NCBI GenBank assembly: GCA_023213395.1
Contig: CM041465.1
Coordinates: forward strand, 149,117,741-149,181,740
Source of the DNA: Cycas panzhihuaensis
Taxonomy: Eukaryota > Cycadophyta
Direction of reading: 5' to 3'
DNA: 64,000 nucleotides
The notes under the pieces were generated by a model. The model was not told the DNA's origin. It saw nothing but the letters and a program-made list of their open reading frames with translations, and did no database searches. The number at the start of each line of letters is the position of its first letter. Within the stretch, counting starts at the first letter, position 1. Of this stretch, positions 17,931 through 29,060 are shown piece after piece. A program made the position numbers and the translations under genes.

Positions 17931-20443
17931 TGTTTCCTATTGGGAATGGACTCGAGACACATCGACACAGGTTTGTTCAGGTATATGCTCTTACTTTCAT
18001 TACTTATATTAATTAAAGTGGTTTAGAGTAGTTTGATTGACATATGCCTGTCTATATGCATTCGTTTGATTGCCTGTTCATAATGCATGTGCCTAACGGC
18101 ACCTCTTAGCCTATGACGACTCACAGCGGGGGCATTCATTAGCGAATGCGACACCCCGTATGGCGTACGACTACTCACGATGTCTCCATGGTCTTTTGGG
18201 ATGCTTTTGCCAGCTTGTTTATCCGTGTTACCGCATGCCACTTATGTTGCAAACCCTTCTTAAGCCCGGTTTGACCCTTAGTTAGGGCTGTTTGCGCTAT
18301 TTTGAGTACTTACCCATGGCCTAAACCTGCTCTTAATTAATGTATTTTGAGTTTAACCTATGATTTTACCCTAAAAACTTGATTTCTTACATTATTTTTC
18401 TCTTTTTCTGGGTTTCGGTTCCGTCTGCATGATAAACTAGGCAGCATGGCGTAGTTTCCAAATGCAGTGAAGTTTGCATGCGACTCGCTTAAAATTTAAA
18501 AAGAGAAGCACGCCGATGGTGGCGTTTTCCATGAATCGCGTGGCCCCTAATGGTTGGAGGCGCCCGAGGGCCCCCAACGTTCACTTGATGTGCCCAAGGC
18601 ATAAAAGCCTTTTTCTTACTCATTTGCTGAATTCTTCACTTCATTTTTCAAGTTTTCTAGAGCAACTTCTCCACAAAAGACAAGGCAAAGAAACAGTGAA
18701 CAAGAGAACTTCTTCTACAGCAGTGGGACAGAGGTGAAGAGGACCCTTACCAGCTGGAGTTGCAGGGCCATTGCTGCCCCCTACAGAGCTCCATTGCAAG
18801 CATCACTCCTCTCCACAAATACCCCAAGGCTTCAAGAGGATTTCTCTACCAAAAAACTACTTCAAAGACCCTTCTTCAAGCCCTCCACTTGCATGAGGCT
18901 TTACTCTTCTACTCTCCTGCCAAGGATATTCAACACCACATCTTAGGCATCACTTGGGCTGCTCCTTTAAGAGGCCAAGCACCTACATGCACTCATTCTT
19001 CTCTATTCAAGGTATTTATTGTCTTTTATTGGTGCTTTTTGCTTATTTTTTTGTTGTTTTGCTTGTGCACTCTTTCTTCCTTTTTGCATGCACTTCTCTT
19101 GAGTTTCTTTGGATCGTTTGATGCAAGTAATCTTAGTGGTTGTAGCTTGCTAGAGTACTGCCCTAAGTTAGGCACATTTTCTTGTTTTTTCCTCGAAACC
19201 TATCCTCTTCCCCTTAGCTTCCTCTCCTCCCATTTCTTAAGCAAGCCGGCCTAAAGGTTTTTTACGAGGATTTGAGGGAGATAGGCGGGGTTCCGTCCCC
19301 CATTGCCGTCCTACTCCCCAAGGGTTCCTTCCCTTGTCCTCTTCCCCTTTAGTATCCGTGCTTCCTTAGGAAACGGGGCTAGAAAAGCTTTGGAGGTTTA
19401 GGTTGAGCTTCCCTTTCGGTGTAGGCAATTTGTTACCACACGACCCATCTTGTTGCACGCTAGCACTATCTTCCCTATACCCCGTGGAGACCTCCCGTGG
19501 GTGAGTTAGCCATCCCGAGGCTACACTCAATCCCATTTGGTGCATTTTATGGTGTATGATGGCCCGCATATTCACCGCGCGACTTCATTTTATTTTCATT
19601 TGTATGATAGTGCTTGACGAGATCCTTCTAGCTTAGTCGATTTTATTTCCAGTACATACATATATATATATTGCCGTGCTTTGGAGCCTCTCTCCCGAGA
19701 GAGGAATGTTCTTTTCGTGTGTGCACAGGGTCGTTTGAGAGGGAGTTGGTGCGCGAGATCAACCCGTTGCTAGTCGGCTCTCGCACGGTATTCTTCCTCT
19801 TTCTTGTTTTGAGCTTTACTTTCCATTCATTCAGTTTATTTAGTTCTTGTATGTTCCTGGGGAGGTAAGTGAACCCCCTTCCTTGCCCGCGACCGACGTT
19901 GCATGCGCAGAGGACGAAGAAGAGGAGTGCAACCGAGGAGGGGAACCTGCGTTTCCATTCAGACACCGTATCCAGGTATTTTCCGCGCATCTCTCACATT
20001 TTCTTTATGCTTTTATGTCTCTTTGCATTTACTTTGATAGGTAAAGGAACATAGAAGAAAAAGGAAAAATAATCGTTTATTTTACGTTTGTTTTCCTGTA
20101 CTACTTTATTACATTGCATAACGTAGTAGTAGAGGACCCATTTACCCGCACCCCTTAGCTACACTTATACCATACCCTTTTCACGTTTGGTTGGTTACCC
20201 CCTCGTCGCCTTCTCACTGCCTTGAGAAGCCGCGGTAGCGAGTTCCTTTTCCCTTCCGGCCATCCGAAGGGTAGGAGGTCTCACCTTGCGGCCACAGGAA
20301 GCAACCAGCACCTTGCGATCCGTGCAGCTGGCGTCAGACGGACGCCCTGCGAGGTATGATCCTCGCTTTCTAGCTTGCTTAGCATATTGTTTTATGCCCT
20401 TCCCTGCTAGACGTTGGGTCATTGCCCCGCGGAGAGCGTTTCA
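17931..20443 (+). repeat. Element C 3' LTR (2513 bp)
   Basis: From TGTTTCCTATT to GCGTTTCA. Nearly identical to the 5' LTR over most of its length. Differences are concentrated in CpG-dense patches, mainly 18415-18560 (against 10135-10305) and 20235-20345 (against 11970-12085). Confidence 0.93.
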
Positions 20444-20448
20444 GGTCC
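20444..20448. repeat. Target-site duplication of element C, right copy
   Basis: ggtcc directly after the 3' LTR end TTTCA, matching 9647-9651. Confidence 0.93.
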
Positions 20449-20465
20449 CACCTTCAATCATTTCA
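20449..20465 (+). repeat. Last 17 bp of the element A 3' LTR, displaced by element C
   Basis: After the 3' TSD (ggtcc) of element C, the bases caccttcaatcatttca follow. They end in tttca like all other LTRs of this family (gcgtttca). Adding them to 7149-9651 gives the family LTR length. The next bases, ccacc, would be A's own target duplication, whose partner lies outside the window. Confidence 0.65.
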
Positions 20466-20612
20466 CCACCCACTCTCTCCACACCTACTAGTTAGGTAGT
20501 TATCCCATAGACGCATGTCCAATATGTTTTATTTATTTTATCCCATATGTTAACATAGTATTAAAGTGTTTGATATTGCGTAATTATAATATCAAATCAT
20601 GTAATTTTAACA
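20466..20612 (+). repeat. Element J 5' LTR, 3' remnant
   Basis: The stretch from about 20500, clearest at 20526-20612 (atgttttatttattttatcc, then attataatatcaaatcatgtaattttaa), matches 36800-36892 in the same direction. The latter is the right part of J's 3' LTR. A degenerate iMet primer site, tagtatcaaaact, stands at about 20613. The left part of this LTR lies beyond element A, outside the window, so A is inferred to have inserted in it. Confidence 0.6.
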
Positions 20613-22587
20613 TAGTATCAAAACTATGGTAAGAGGTTGTAAGACTATAAGTATGTCCACCTATCTGTGTCATTATATAGAACTTATTTGACATGTACAT
20701 GTTATAACTAATGAGTGGGGGTGTATTATAATGACCAAAATTTACTACTTTGTAGGAAGATTAGTGGAACTACTTATTTTTTAGGGTACCTTAAGAGCAT
20801 ATTAGTATGTGTGCCTAAAAAGCATATTGACATGGAAGCCTAAAGAGCATACTAGTAGACAAACTTAGATAGCATGTTAGTGCCTAAGATATTAGAAAGC
20901 TAGCTAAATTTCAAGTGGTAGTGGTTGAATGAAGAGAAAAAATCAGATAGAGGTATGTTGCATGATTTTCATATTTTTGGACTATTTGTTATACATATTG
21001 GCAGCATGTGCATGTATTTTCTATCATTAAGACTCTATAAATAAGGCTTTTATAACAAGATTGATTACCCTATTAAAGCCATTGATATGGTGATAAAAAC
21101 CATTGGTATACCCTACATTAGACATCATAAAAGCTAGGTTTTATAGAGGGTCTATGACAAATTTATATGTGTACTCTGTATGTTTATAGTAGTAATTATA
21201 TGGTTGTTTAGATCTTGCTAATTTAATGGTGAAGTGATAATTCTATTAATGAAATAAGGAGATTTATTATAGCTCTATTTTGAAGAAAGTCTTATAGATC
21301 TATGATGAAATCCTAGCATAAAGAGGGCTTGCTTTGAATGGCTATACTAAATAAAGTTGGGGTATGATATTAAGGGCTTGTGTTATTATTAATACATTTT
21401 CACTACTAATGGGTGCACACACGAGCCTATTATCCCAATTTTATTAGGTGAAGCCCTTATGGTAGATTGTTGATGACTAGGTAACTCTATTATCTTTTGG
21501 GTAAATTTTCTCTCTTCTGTTAGTAACTTCTTTGGATCTTTTATGTGTTGGGAAGTTATCGTTGCTTATAGGTGGTAAATTTATGTTTTGATAAATTGTT
21601 TATTTCCTCTTTTATGATAAAATAATCATAGAAGTATTAAGCATTCCACTATGAAGAAGGGTATTTTTATTCAAGATTTAGGCATGTTTTCTCATCACTT
21701 TTCATGTGTTTGGGGCTGTAGCTAAGTGGAAAATACAAATATAATATTAGATTTATAATTAACATCCTATATCAATAGAAAATTTGCGTAAAACGTTTAT
21801 TTGAGTGTTATCATCATTGTTCAACATTGCATTGTTAATATGCCTAAGAATTTTAATTTTTTATGTTATAGAGGCTTATAATTATATTAAAATATTTATG
21901 GATTAAATTTGAAATTCACCTAGGCCCCAAGGGAGGTCACATGGGATGTTTTTAATGATCAAGAGCTAATAAGAAAGGGGGCTAAAACTCTTACTTTCTA
22001 CACACACACACACATACACATACACACACACATATTAAAGTACTCATGCTTATGAAAGCACTGATATCACCCTCATATGAAGACTAATTTTAATTATGGT
22101 AATTATGGTAGAGAGATGACTTATATAGACTTATAATAGTTGGTCACATGCTATGTTTTGAAGATTTTTTAAGGCAATTTTTAAGGCTTTAAATTCTACC
22201 TTTAATTTGATAAGTATTTTTTTTGTATTAAAATTACAATCTATACTTAGAGGAAGAAGTGTTTTATCATATGTTCATGCTTTGATTCTTTGGATAACCA
22301 TTCATGTAGGTTTCTTCCATGCTTTAGTGGATGGATCTATGGATGCTCAACTCAAATTTCTATTCAAGTTGTAGGAGGAATGGTAAACAAGCATGAATGG
22401 GAGTATGTGAATGTTATTTTATAGGCAAATATTAGTGAACCATACATGTGAACATCGTTTTAAAAGACCAGTGGGTGAAATGGTTGATTACCCATATGCT
22501 TTGATAAAAGTTTAACTTTTTATGTAGACTCATCATCATATTTAAAATAATATATATGATAGGAGATTACTTATTAAAGGGGGGAAA
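20613..22587 (+). mobile_element. Element J: non-coding LTR retrotransposon, internal region
   Basis: About 2 kb without any credible frame. It runs from a primer-site-like motif to a clean polypurine tract, ttaaaggggggaaa, at 22574-22587. Several blocks match element I (60706-62758) in the same order and orientation, for example gataaccattcatgtaggtttcttcc (22290) against gataaccatttttataggtttattcc (62460). J and I are therefore two members of one non-autonomous family. A CA microsatellite lies at 22000-22033. Confidence 0.6.
22000..22033. repeat. (CA)n microsatellite
   Basis: An uninterrupted run of CA units with two TA variants inside element J. Confidence 0.9.
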
Positions 22588-22758
22588 TGTTAGATATTAT
22601 TTAATCTATGGGTTAGTATATTGGTGGTATCATGTCTAATGTGCACTAAGGGGTTATAATGTACACACTTCTTTGTGTATTTAATCACCGATTAACTAGG
22701 TAATTCTTAAAGTTTGATTAGACACCTATATGATGGTATGTATTAGAAATATATGTTA
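22588..22758 (+). repeat. Element J 3' LTR, left part
   Basis: Begins TGTTAGATATT right after the polypurine tract. Element I starts its 3' LTR with tattaggtaa at the same place. Element E, with its tttta duplications, cuts it here. The LTR resumes at 36749. Confidence 0.6.
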
Positions 22759-22763
22759 TTTTA

Positions 22764-22976
22764 TGAGGTGACCCTAACTAGTCACACTTGTAAATAAGAG
22801 GTAAGTTTGATCAAAGACCCAAAAATATTTGAAGATATATTATTTAATTAATGATCAAATGTTATAATAGGATCCATACTTATATTATTTGTATGAAGGG
22901 GTATGACTCTTTATAATAAATGTCACTCTTTATTAATATTCTTCAATGCATAATTATATTAATTAGGATCACTATA
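22764..22976 (-). repeat. Element E 3' LTR
   Basis: Matches 36514-36743 base for base over most of its length (for example cacacttgtaaataagaggt). It is 17 bp shorter because the right copy has a small duplication of atattattttgatat-like sequence. Confidence 0.85.
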
Positions 22977-24045
22977 AGCTTTCCACTCTTAAAAGGCTTC
23001 ATCCTCGAAGGCTACTGGAATGGAATAGTCCTTATGCAAGTAGTATAATATCATATAAATTTATGAAATTCACTTATTGATTTAAGTCACAAAAGAAGCA
23101 TTGAACATGTGATCCAAAAGATGCTTTGTCTTGGATTTTAGTTAATCTTTCATTAAACCATGGCATTGTATAGACCACTATCTTCCAGTTTAATAAGACT
23201 TCTAGCTTTGTGATAATGGCATGGTATATTCATTTATTAAGTGAATTATTGTCAAGATATCCCAAGGGATATTCCACTTAAAATTATGATTAGGTATCTT
23301 GATTCATTGAGATTTTTGTTGATTTTCTATCATATTTTAAACTTGATTTATGGAGATGTCAAATGTAATTTCTTTAACTTTTAGGGGAATAAAAGAAGTA
23401 CTGATGATGATTCTTAAGCAAGTGATAGTAATTTGGTGATACTGAAGTGACCATATCGTAAGATCTTTTTCCTATAACTTGATATTTATATCACTATCTT
23501 TAGTTGATTCTTATAATCTATCATCATTAGTTGTTAATCTTGATTTCTCAACATGGGTAGGTATACCATGTTTATTATTATTAGTATTAGGAGTTAATTC
23601 TTCATTAAATGATTTATTATTTAATGGAAGAACTTGGTGAGATATTCTTTTATTAGGTTCTTATTTACTATTGACATCTTTAGTAGAAACCTTAGAAATA
23701 ATGTGAAGAGCAGGGATATTTTATTTCTAAATTCTCTAGTTATTATCTTCATCTACATGGAAAGGTGTTTTTTTTTTTTTTCTAATTATGATCCATATCT
23801 ACATATGAAAATGGTTGCCTAGATTGATATCTATTTCTAGATTGCTTCCAATATGGATTTTTAGTAGATATAGAAGATGTATTAGCTATTTTTTGAGTTA
23901 TCCAATTTTCAATGATAGACTTGTTTTTATCATCTATGTATTTATAATCTGATTTCCTATTAGTATATGTATTCGTTTGCTTTGATTTTATGAAATTTCT
24001 CATAATTTAAGTCTATATTCTTGGTTATTTATTACTTTTATTGAT
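22977..24045 (-). other. Element E internal region, 3' part
   Basis: AT-rich and without a supported gene. A 73-codon minus-strand frame at 24003-23782 is hydrophilic (Asn/Lys/Ser/Thr-rich) and could be a worn gag tail, but shows no recognised motif. A T-tract lies at about 23767-23781. Confidence 0.45.
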
Positions 24046-24050
24046 ATGCT

Positions 24051-24412
24051 TGTGTTTGGTAGTTAAGTTGTAACCTTTTATTTATATATGTAGTAGTTGC
24101 AACTAACTTGGATCATAGTAAATATAAATATTATGATGTAAAGGATGTAGAGGGAGAGAGTTATTTTGACAAATAGTTGCAACACTCTAGTTGCTATCAT
24201 ATAGAAGGAGGTTTATTGTAATTCTGTGCCCATTATAAATCCATTTTATGTGTATTATTTTGGGTCATCTCTGGTTGTGAGAGAACTAGGGCGACCCATC
24301 ATAATGCAATGACTATGGTTCTTATGCTCTCATATGTTATTGTGTAGTGATGAATGCTGTAACTAATTGATTCTTATGCTTATTTCTTATGAGATTTCAG
24401 ATAGGACACACA
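24051..24412 (+). repeat. Element B 5' LTR (362 bp)
   Basis: From TGTGTTTGGTAG to GGACACACA. It contains aagttgtaacc and gtagttgcaacta, strings that resemble the 19-bp minisatellite inside the element. It is followed by ttggttccattgcc, the candidate primer site (24413 onward; tRNA not identified). Confidence 0.92.
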
Positions 24413-24481
24413 TTGGTTCCATTGCCAAATTGAATCAAGAGAATAGGTGAAATCAACTAGAATTTTCATAAGTCCTCTTCT

Positions 24482-26110
24482 ATGCCACCCAGAGTAGTTG
24501 AAATGCATCGTAATTAAGGGGAGCACTGGGAGAAAGAAAGAATCCAAGTGGGGATGTGTAAACCCAGATTTGTGATTACACTGAAGAAGTAGGTGAAGAG
24601 GCGACCATCTACACATTTGATAGAAAAGGAGAAATCAAAGAATGATGAAGGAATAAAGGATCAAAATATGGGTATAATAGAGACATAGGTAAATGAAGAA
24701 AGTAATCTAAGGTATGCAAAAGAAGATGATCCAGTTAAAGAGATACAAGCATTGAGTGCAAACGAAGATACTTAGTAGGATTCCATTGGAGGAAACTTAC
24801 AAAAAATAGAAGCAATAGAGGAGAATTCCATTGAGCTAGGAATATATAGTGTGGAAGAACAAGCATGGAATCATCATTTATTGGAAATCCAAACTCCAAG
24901 CCATATAATAAACCCCTTGTTCAAGTTGCCAATGGTGACCCTATGGAGCAATGTAGGAAGTGCAACTAGAGGAGGACAAAGTGGGATATTGAGTGGAGGA
25001 AATCTAGTAAATATGACCCCATACATTATGGTGCAAAGTGAATCAATGTTTTTGAGTCTCCAATTTGATGGCACTATAGATCCCAGTGATCATCTGGCAT
25101 TATTTAAAAACATGATCCACATAAAACGGATCATGGATCAAGGGGAAATCAAGGCTCATTTCTTTTGAACATTGAGGGGCCCTATAGTAGCATGGTTCTA
25201 ATATGTTGTAGGCCAACAATTGAATTGGGACCAACTACAAGATCAATTTCTTAATCAATTTCAGAAACTAAGGGATCCAATAACTATCTTGCAAGCTTTG
25301 GAAGAAATCTGTCAGTACTTAGGGGAATCTGTAAATTATTTTGATGGAATGATACAAGTCATAATGAATAAGATGTAGGTGTCAATAGTAATCAACCTAA
25401 TGTTGGTAATGAAATATTTTCTACAAGGGTTGATACCTCAATTGTGAGATAAAGTAATGTTGCACCCAATGAATAATTATAAGTAAGTAAGGGAATTGGC
25501 ATTGAAATTCAAAAATTAGATGAAATTGTCTTATTCCTAGATGATGATACATCCCCCAACATATTGTTCTAATACGCTAGCATAATCCACACCACAAATG
25601 GGTATGAATCTAGAAATTGAAGCCTTGAAGAAATAAGTAGAAGCATTGAAGTAACAACCTATAGTTTTTATCCTAAATAGCATGCAACATATGCAGGAAT
25701 TAGAAAAACTCTACACAAAATTATCTTGATTATGATTAGAAAATTAAGAGAAAATAATTGGTACCCTCCACCATGTAATCAACAAAAGGAGCATGGAAGA
25801 CCTACAAAATGTTGTGAGATTTGCTGAAGGAATAATCACAACACATGGGAATGTTACTTCTGACTGAAAATTAATGAAGGTGAAATACATAATGTGTATT
25901 CACAAAAGATAGAGAAAGGAGCTATAAAGTAATATGAAGGCAAGATAAGACCTGTTTGTTGTTTCTTTTGTTAGAGATGAGGACATTTCAGACTAGAATA
26001 TCCATTATAGAAAAAAAGGGGAGAATACATTTGTGAAGAATATGGACCAACAGATCATGAATGGTCTAATTGCCCTAGGAATAATAAGATATAGAATACT
26101 AATTTAGTGG
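24482..26110 (+). pseudogene. Element B gag, decayed
   Basis: One frame can be followed from the ATG at 24482 (MPPRVVEMHRN) through the matrix/capsid region. There LQFDGTIDPSDHLALFKNMI (about 25057-25116) and QLNWDQLQDQFLNQFQKLRD (about 25212-25271) are the retrotransposon gag signature. After a frame change come three zinc-knuckle-like motifs: CEIC-RNNHNTWEC (about 25818-25858), a second at about 25958-26000 and CEEYGPTDHEWSNC (about 26034-26075). In-frame stops are nearly all where Gln, Trp or Arg codons fit. Confidence 0.82.
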
Positions 26111-26379
26111 ATATGATTTTGGATCAAGAGAAGCTAGCTTACCTACATACATGAAGTGGTAAATTAACTAGACCTCCTCCTATTCAAGATAAGTTTCTAT
26201 ATCCAATTATAGAGAAATAATGACTACATGAGGTGGTAAAGATACTTCATGATGTAATGAGAGAAACCTAAAAGGAGAGTCAATCAAGAAGATTTAAAAG
26301 TTTGTATTACAAGAGGAGGACAACCCAATCATAAGAAGGTATGAATCCTTGGTAGAAGTTATAAACTGTGAAGGATATA

Positions 26380-26880
26380 CTTACTGAATTAGGAGTATTA
26401 ATTCCTATATCGGTTGTATTTAAATGGTGGAAAGCATGGTATTTCTAGCAATTAGATTTAGATCAAATTGAGAAACAAATTATTAGAACTACAAAAGATA
26501 TAGGAATGGACCCTAGAGTTCCAATGATGATATTTGGAACCTCCTTATGTAGAACTATTGTAGACAGAGGCTCATGGGTAAATATATTATCCAAATCTTC
26601 ATGGATAGCATTGGGAAGGATCAATGTGGTTTCTCTAGACTATTCGATTCAATTAGCAAATCAATTTCGAGCTAGACCCATAGGAACATTACTAAATATT
26701 CCAATAACCATGGTAGAAGTAACTATACTATTAGACTTTATAGTAGTTCATATGCAAGACCAAAAGAAGATATACCCAACTATATTAGGAAGACCATGGT
26801 TACTAACTACAAAAGCAATCTAGGATTGGGGAAAACATACCTTTACATTATTAGTGGGAGAAAAAATTGTAACTTTTCCC
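26380..26880 (+). pseudogene. Element B aspartic protease, decayed
   Basis: A 105-codon open piece at 26506-26823 carries TIVDRGSWVNILSKSSW, the retropepsin active site with Asp-Arg-Gly instead of Asp-Ser/Thr-Gly. It ends with PTILGRPWLLTTKAI, the C-terminal protease motif. The TAG after TKAI stands where Gln or Trp is expected. Confidence 0.8.
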
Positions 26881-27440
26881 TTATGTTTAGATGGGCCAAA
26901 GATAGAAAAGATTGAAGATGAAGGAAGAGCTTCCTCTACAATAGCAACATCAGAATCCATAACAAGTTCTTATTCTAAAACAACACTTGAGATATAACCA
27001 AGATTGCTAAATAGTCCCTCATCCTCTTGTATGTTAAATTGGTTATATAATGCTTGGGAAGAAATAGAACCAACTTCATGCTATCATGTGGAAAATTGCA
27101 TGGATGCTTTAGAAGAAAAGAATGAAGAGTCACCTTAGTTGGAAAGAATCCAATAGAAATCTACTAAATATAATGATGCTCTACAATTATATAATATAAT
27201 TTCAAGGAATAAAAGGCAACAATAATTTTTGTATTTGGTGTTTTCTTACTTACAAACTCAAATTGAGTATAGAGTGCAATTACAAAACTTTAATTCTTAG
27301 TTTCAATAAGTAAAAATCTTCCTTTAAAGTTTTATTAAAATTTTCAAAAGTGGGTGGGGCATATTAAAGGAATAGAATAAATCTTTCAAAAGCAAGAAGC
27401 ATATTATTTCTAAATAGAAAAAGAAGATCTACAAACCAAC
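26881..27440 (+). other. Element B spacer between protease and RT
   Basis: Worn coding sequence of no recognised domain, acidic and Ser-rich at its start (near 26920-26990). It links the protease to the RT frame and carries many stops. Confidence 0.45.
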
Positions 27441-29060
27441 CCCATAATGGAATGGAGTATTGATAATACACTAGCCTATCCATTAGGCCTAGATGGAAAA
27501 ATGGTAATAGGGGAAAAGTTAAAAACATAGGAAATTAATATTAGGACTAAGGAACAACCACAAATGATCAATGTGGGTGAGTATTGGAAGGAAGAAAGGG
27601 TGCAGCAAGTAACCACACTATTTTTGGAATATAAAGATATTTTTGCCTAGTCTTACAAAGACCTAAAAGGTATTCCGTTAGAGTTGGGAGAACATAAAAT
27701 TGAGTTGATGGAAGGAGAAAAACCGATAAGGCAAAGACCATATCCTATGAATCCTAAGTATAAAGAATGAGTTAAGGCTGAGTTAGATAAATTGTTGGAA
27801 GCATACTATATTTTTGAAGTAGAGAATAATAAATGGGTGAGCCCCATAGTGGTAGTCCCAAAAAAAAATGGGAAATTGAGAGTTTGTATTGATTATAGAG
27901 CCCTGAATAAAGCCACCAAAAAGGACTCGTTTCCAATCCCTTTTATAGAAGATATTTTATAGAAGTTTGTAGGACATGATATATACTCATTCACTAATGG
28001 ATTCAATGGGTATAATTAGGTCTAAATCACACCTAAGGATCAATTAAAAATAACCTTCATCATGAAGTGAGGTACGTATACATTTCAGGTAATGCCTCTC
28101 ATCTCACTAATGCTTCTGCAACATTTCAAAGAGTCATTCTTAACATTTTTAAACAAATAATAGGGAAAATAATTGAAGTAATTTTGGATGACTAGACATT
28201 ATTTACTTTATCAAAAAATCATCTTGAATGTTTACAGTTGATGCTAGAAACTTGTAAGAAAAATAATCTTTGTTTGAATCTTGCAAAATGCACCTTTATG
28301 GTGCCATTTGGAACTTTGTTAGGATATGTTGTAACCAAAGAAGGATTACTAACAGATCCAAATAAGATCGTAGTGATCTTAAATTTTCTAGTGTTGAAAA
28401 CTCAGAAGAAAGTGAAAGCATTCTTAGTAATGATAAGGTATTATTGAAAATTTATAAAGGATTATGTTCAGGTAATAAATCCATTAGAATTTTTATTAAA
28501 AAAGAAGACAAAATGGTAATGGTACCTTCAACAGCAATTGGCATTCGAATTGCTAAAGAAAATGATAGATGAAGCACTAATCTTGAGGTTTCTAGATTAG
28601 GAAAAACCCTTTCACACATACATAGACACTTCTCTATTCATAATTGGGTGTGTATTAACATGTCTAGAAGATGATAAGATTGATTTACTAATTTATTTTG
28701 CAATCTAGAAATTAACAAATGTTAAAAAGAACTATTCAGTGACTGAATGAGAAGGATTGAGTACGGTGTATGCCCTCCAGAAGTTTAGCCATTATTTGTT
28801 AGCTAATCTATTTATTTTCTTTGTTGATTACTAGGCGCTTCAATATTTAATTAATAAGTCTGTTATCCAAGGAAGAATTAGTGGATGGCTCATGTTGTTT
28901 TAAGAATTTAACTTTAAGATTATTATGAAAAAAGGTGCTAAGCATACAGTCTTGGATGTACTATCAAGAGAAGTGGACAAGGAACCAGCAATAGGTATTC
29001 AAGATGACTTCCCAGATGTAGAATTATTTGCCATTCAAGTAGTACATGAGTGGTATAAGG
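27441..29060 (+). pseudogene. Element B reverse transcriptase and RNase H, decayed
   Basis: RT motifs in order: KPIRQRPYPMNPKYK, VSPIVVVPKKNGKLRVCIDY (about 27837-27896), KDSFPIPFIEDIL, then a broken GFNGYN-V-ITP. A catalytic motif reads ILDD (about 28184-28193), where Tyr-x-Asp-Asp is usual. CTFMVPFGTLLGYVVTKEGL lies at about 28290-28349. RNase H follows with IDTSLFIIGCVL (about 28622) and YSVTE-EGLSTVYALQKF (about 28735-28790). Stops inside each motif make it non-functional. Confidence 0.85.

Larger units (their letters stand above)
9652..20443 (+). mobile_element. Element C: complete non-autonomous Ty3/gypsy (Tat-type) retrotransposon
   Basis: It has two LTRs of about 2.5 kb, both starting TGTTTCC and ending TTTCA. 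A perfect 5-bp TSD, ggtcc, stands at 9647-9651 and 20444-20448. A tRNA-Arg-like primer site follows the 5' LTR. Inside are gag, a protease relic, an unusual Arg/Ser-rich frame, two hairpins and the second RNase H. RT, the first RNase H and integrase are missing altogether, so mobility would need proteins from a relative such as D. It lies inside the 3' LTR of element A. Confidence 0.95.

Noticed and set aside
20466-24045. AT-rich DNA as an organelle insertion
   Set aside because: No chloroplast or mitochondrial gene, rRNA or tRNA was recognised, and the stretch is explained by LTR element borders.
27441-29060. Endogenous pararetrovirus as the source of the RT in element B
   Set aside because: Integrase, LTRs of equal length, a TSD and a polypurine tract identify a Ty3/gypsy element.
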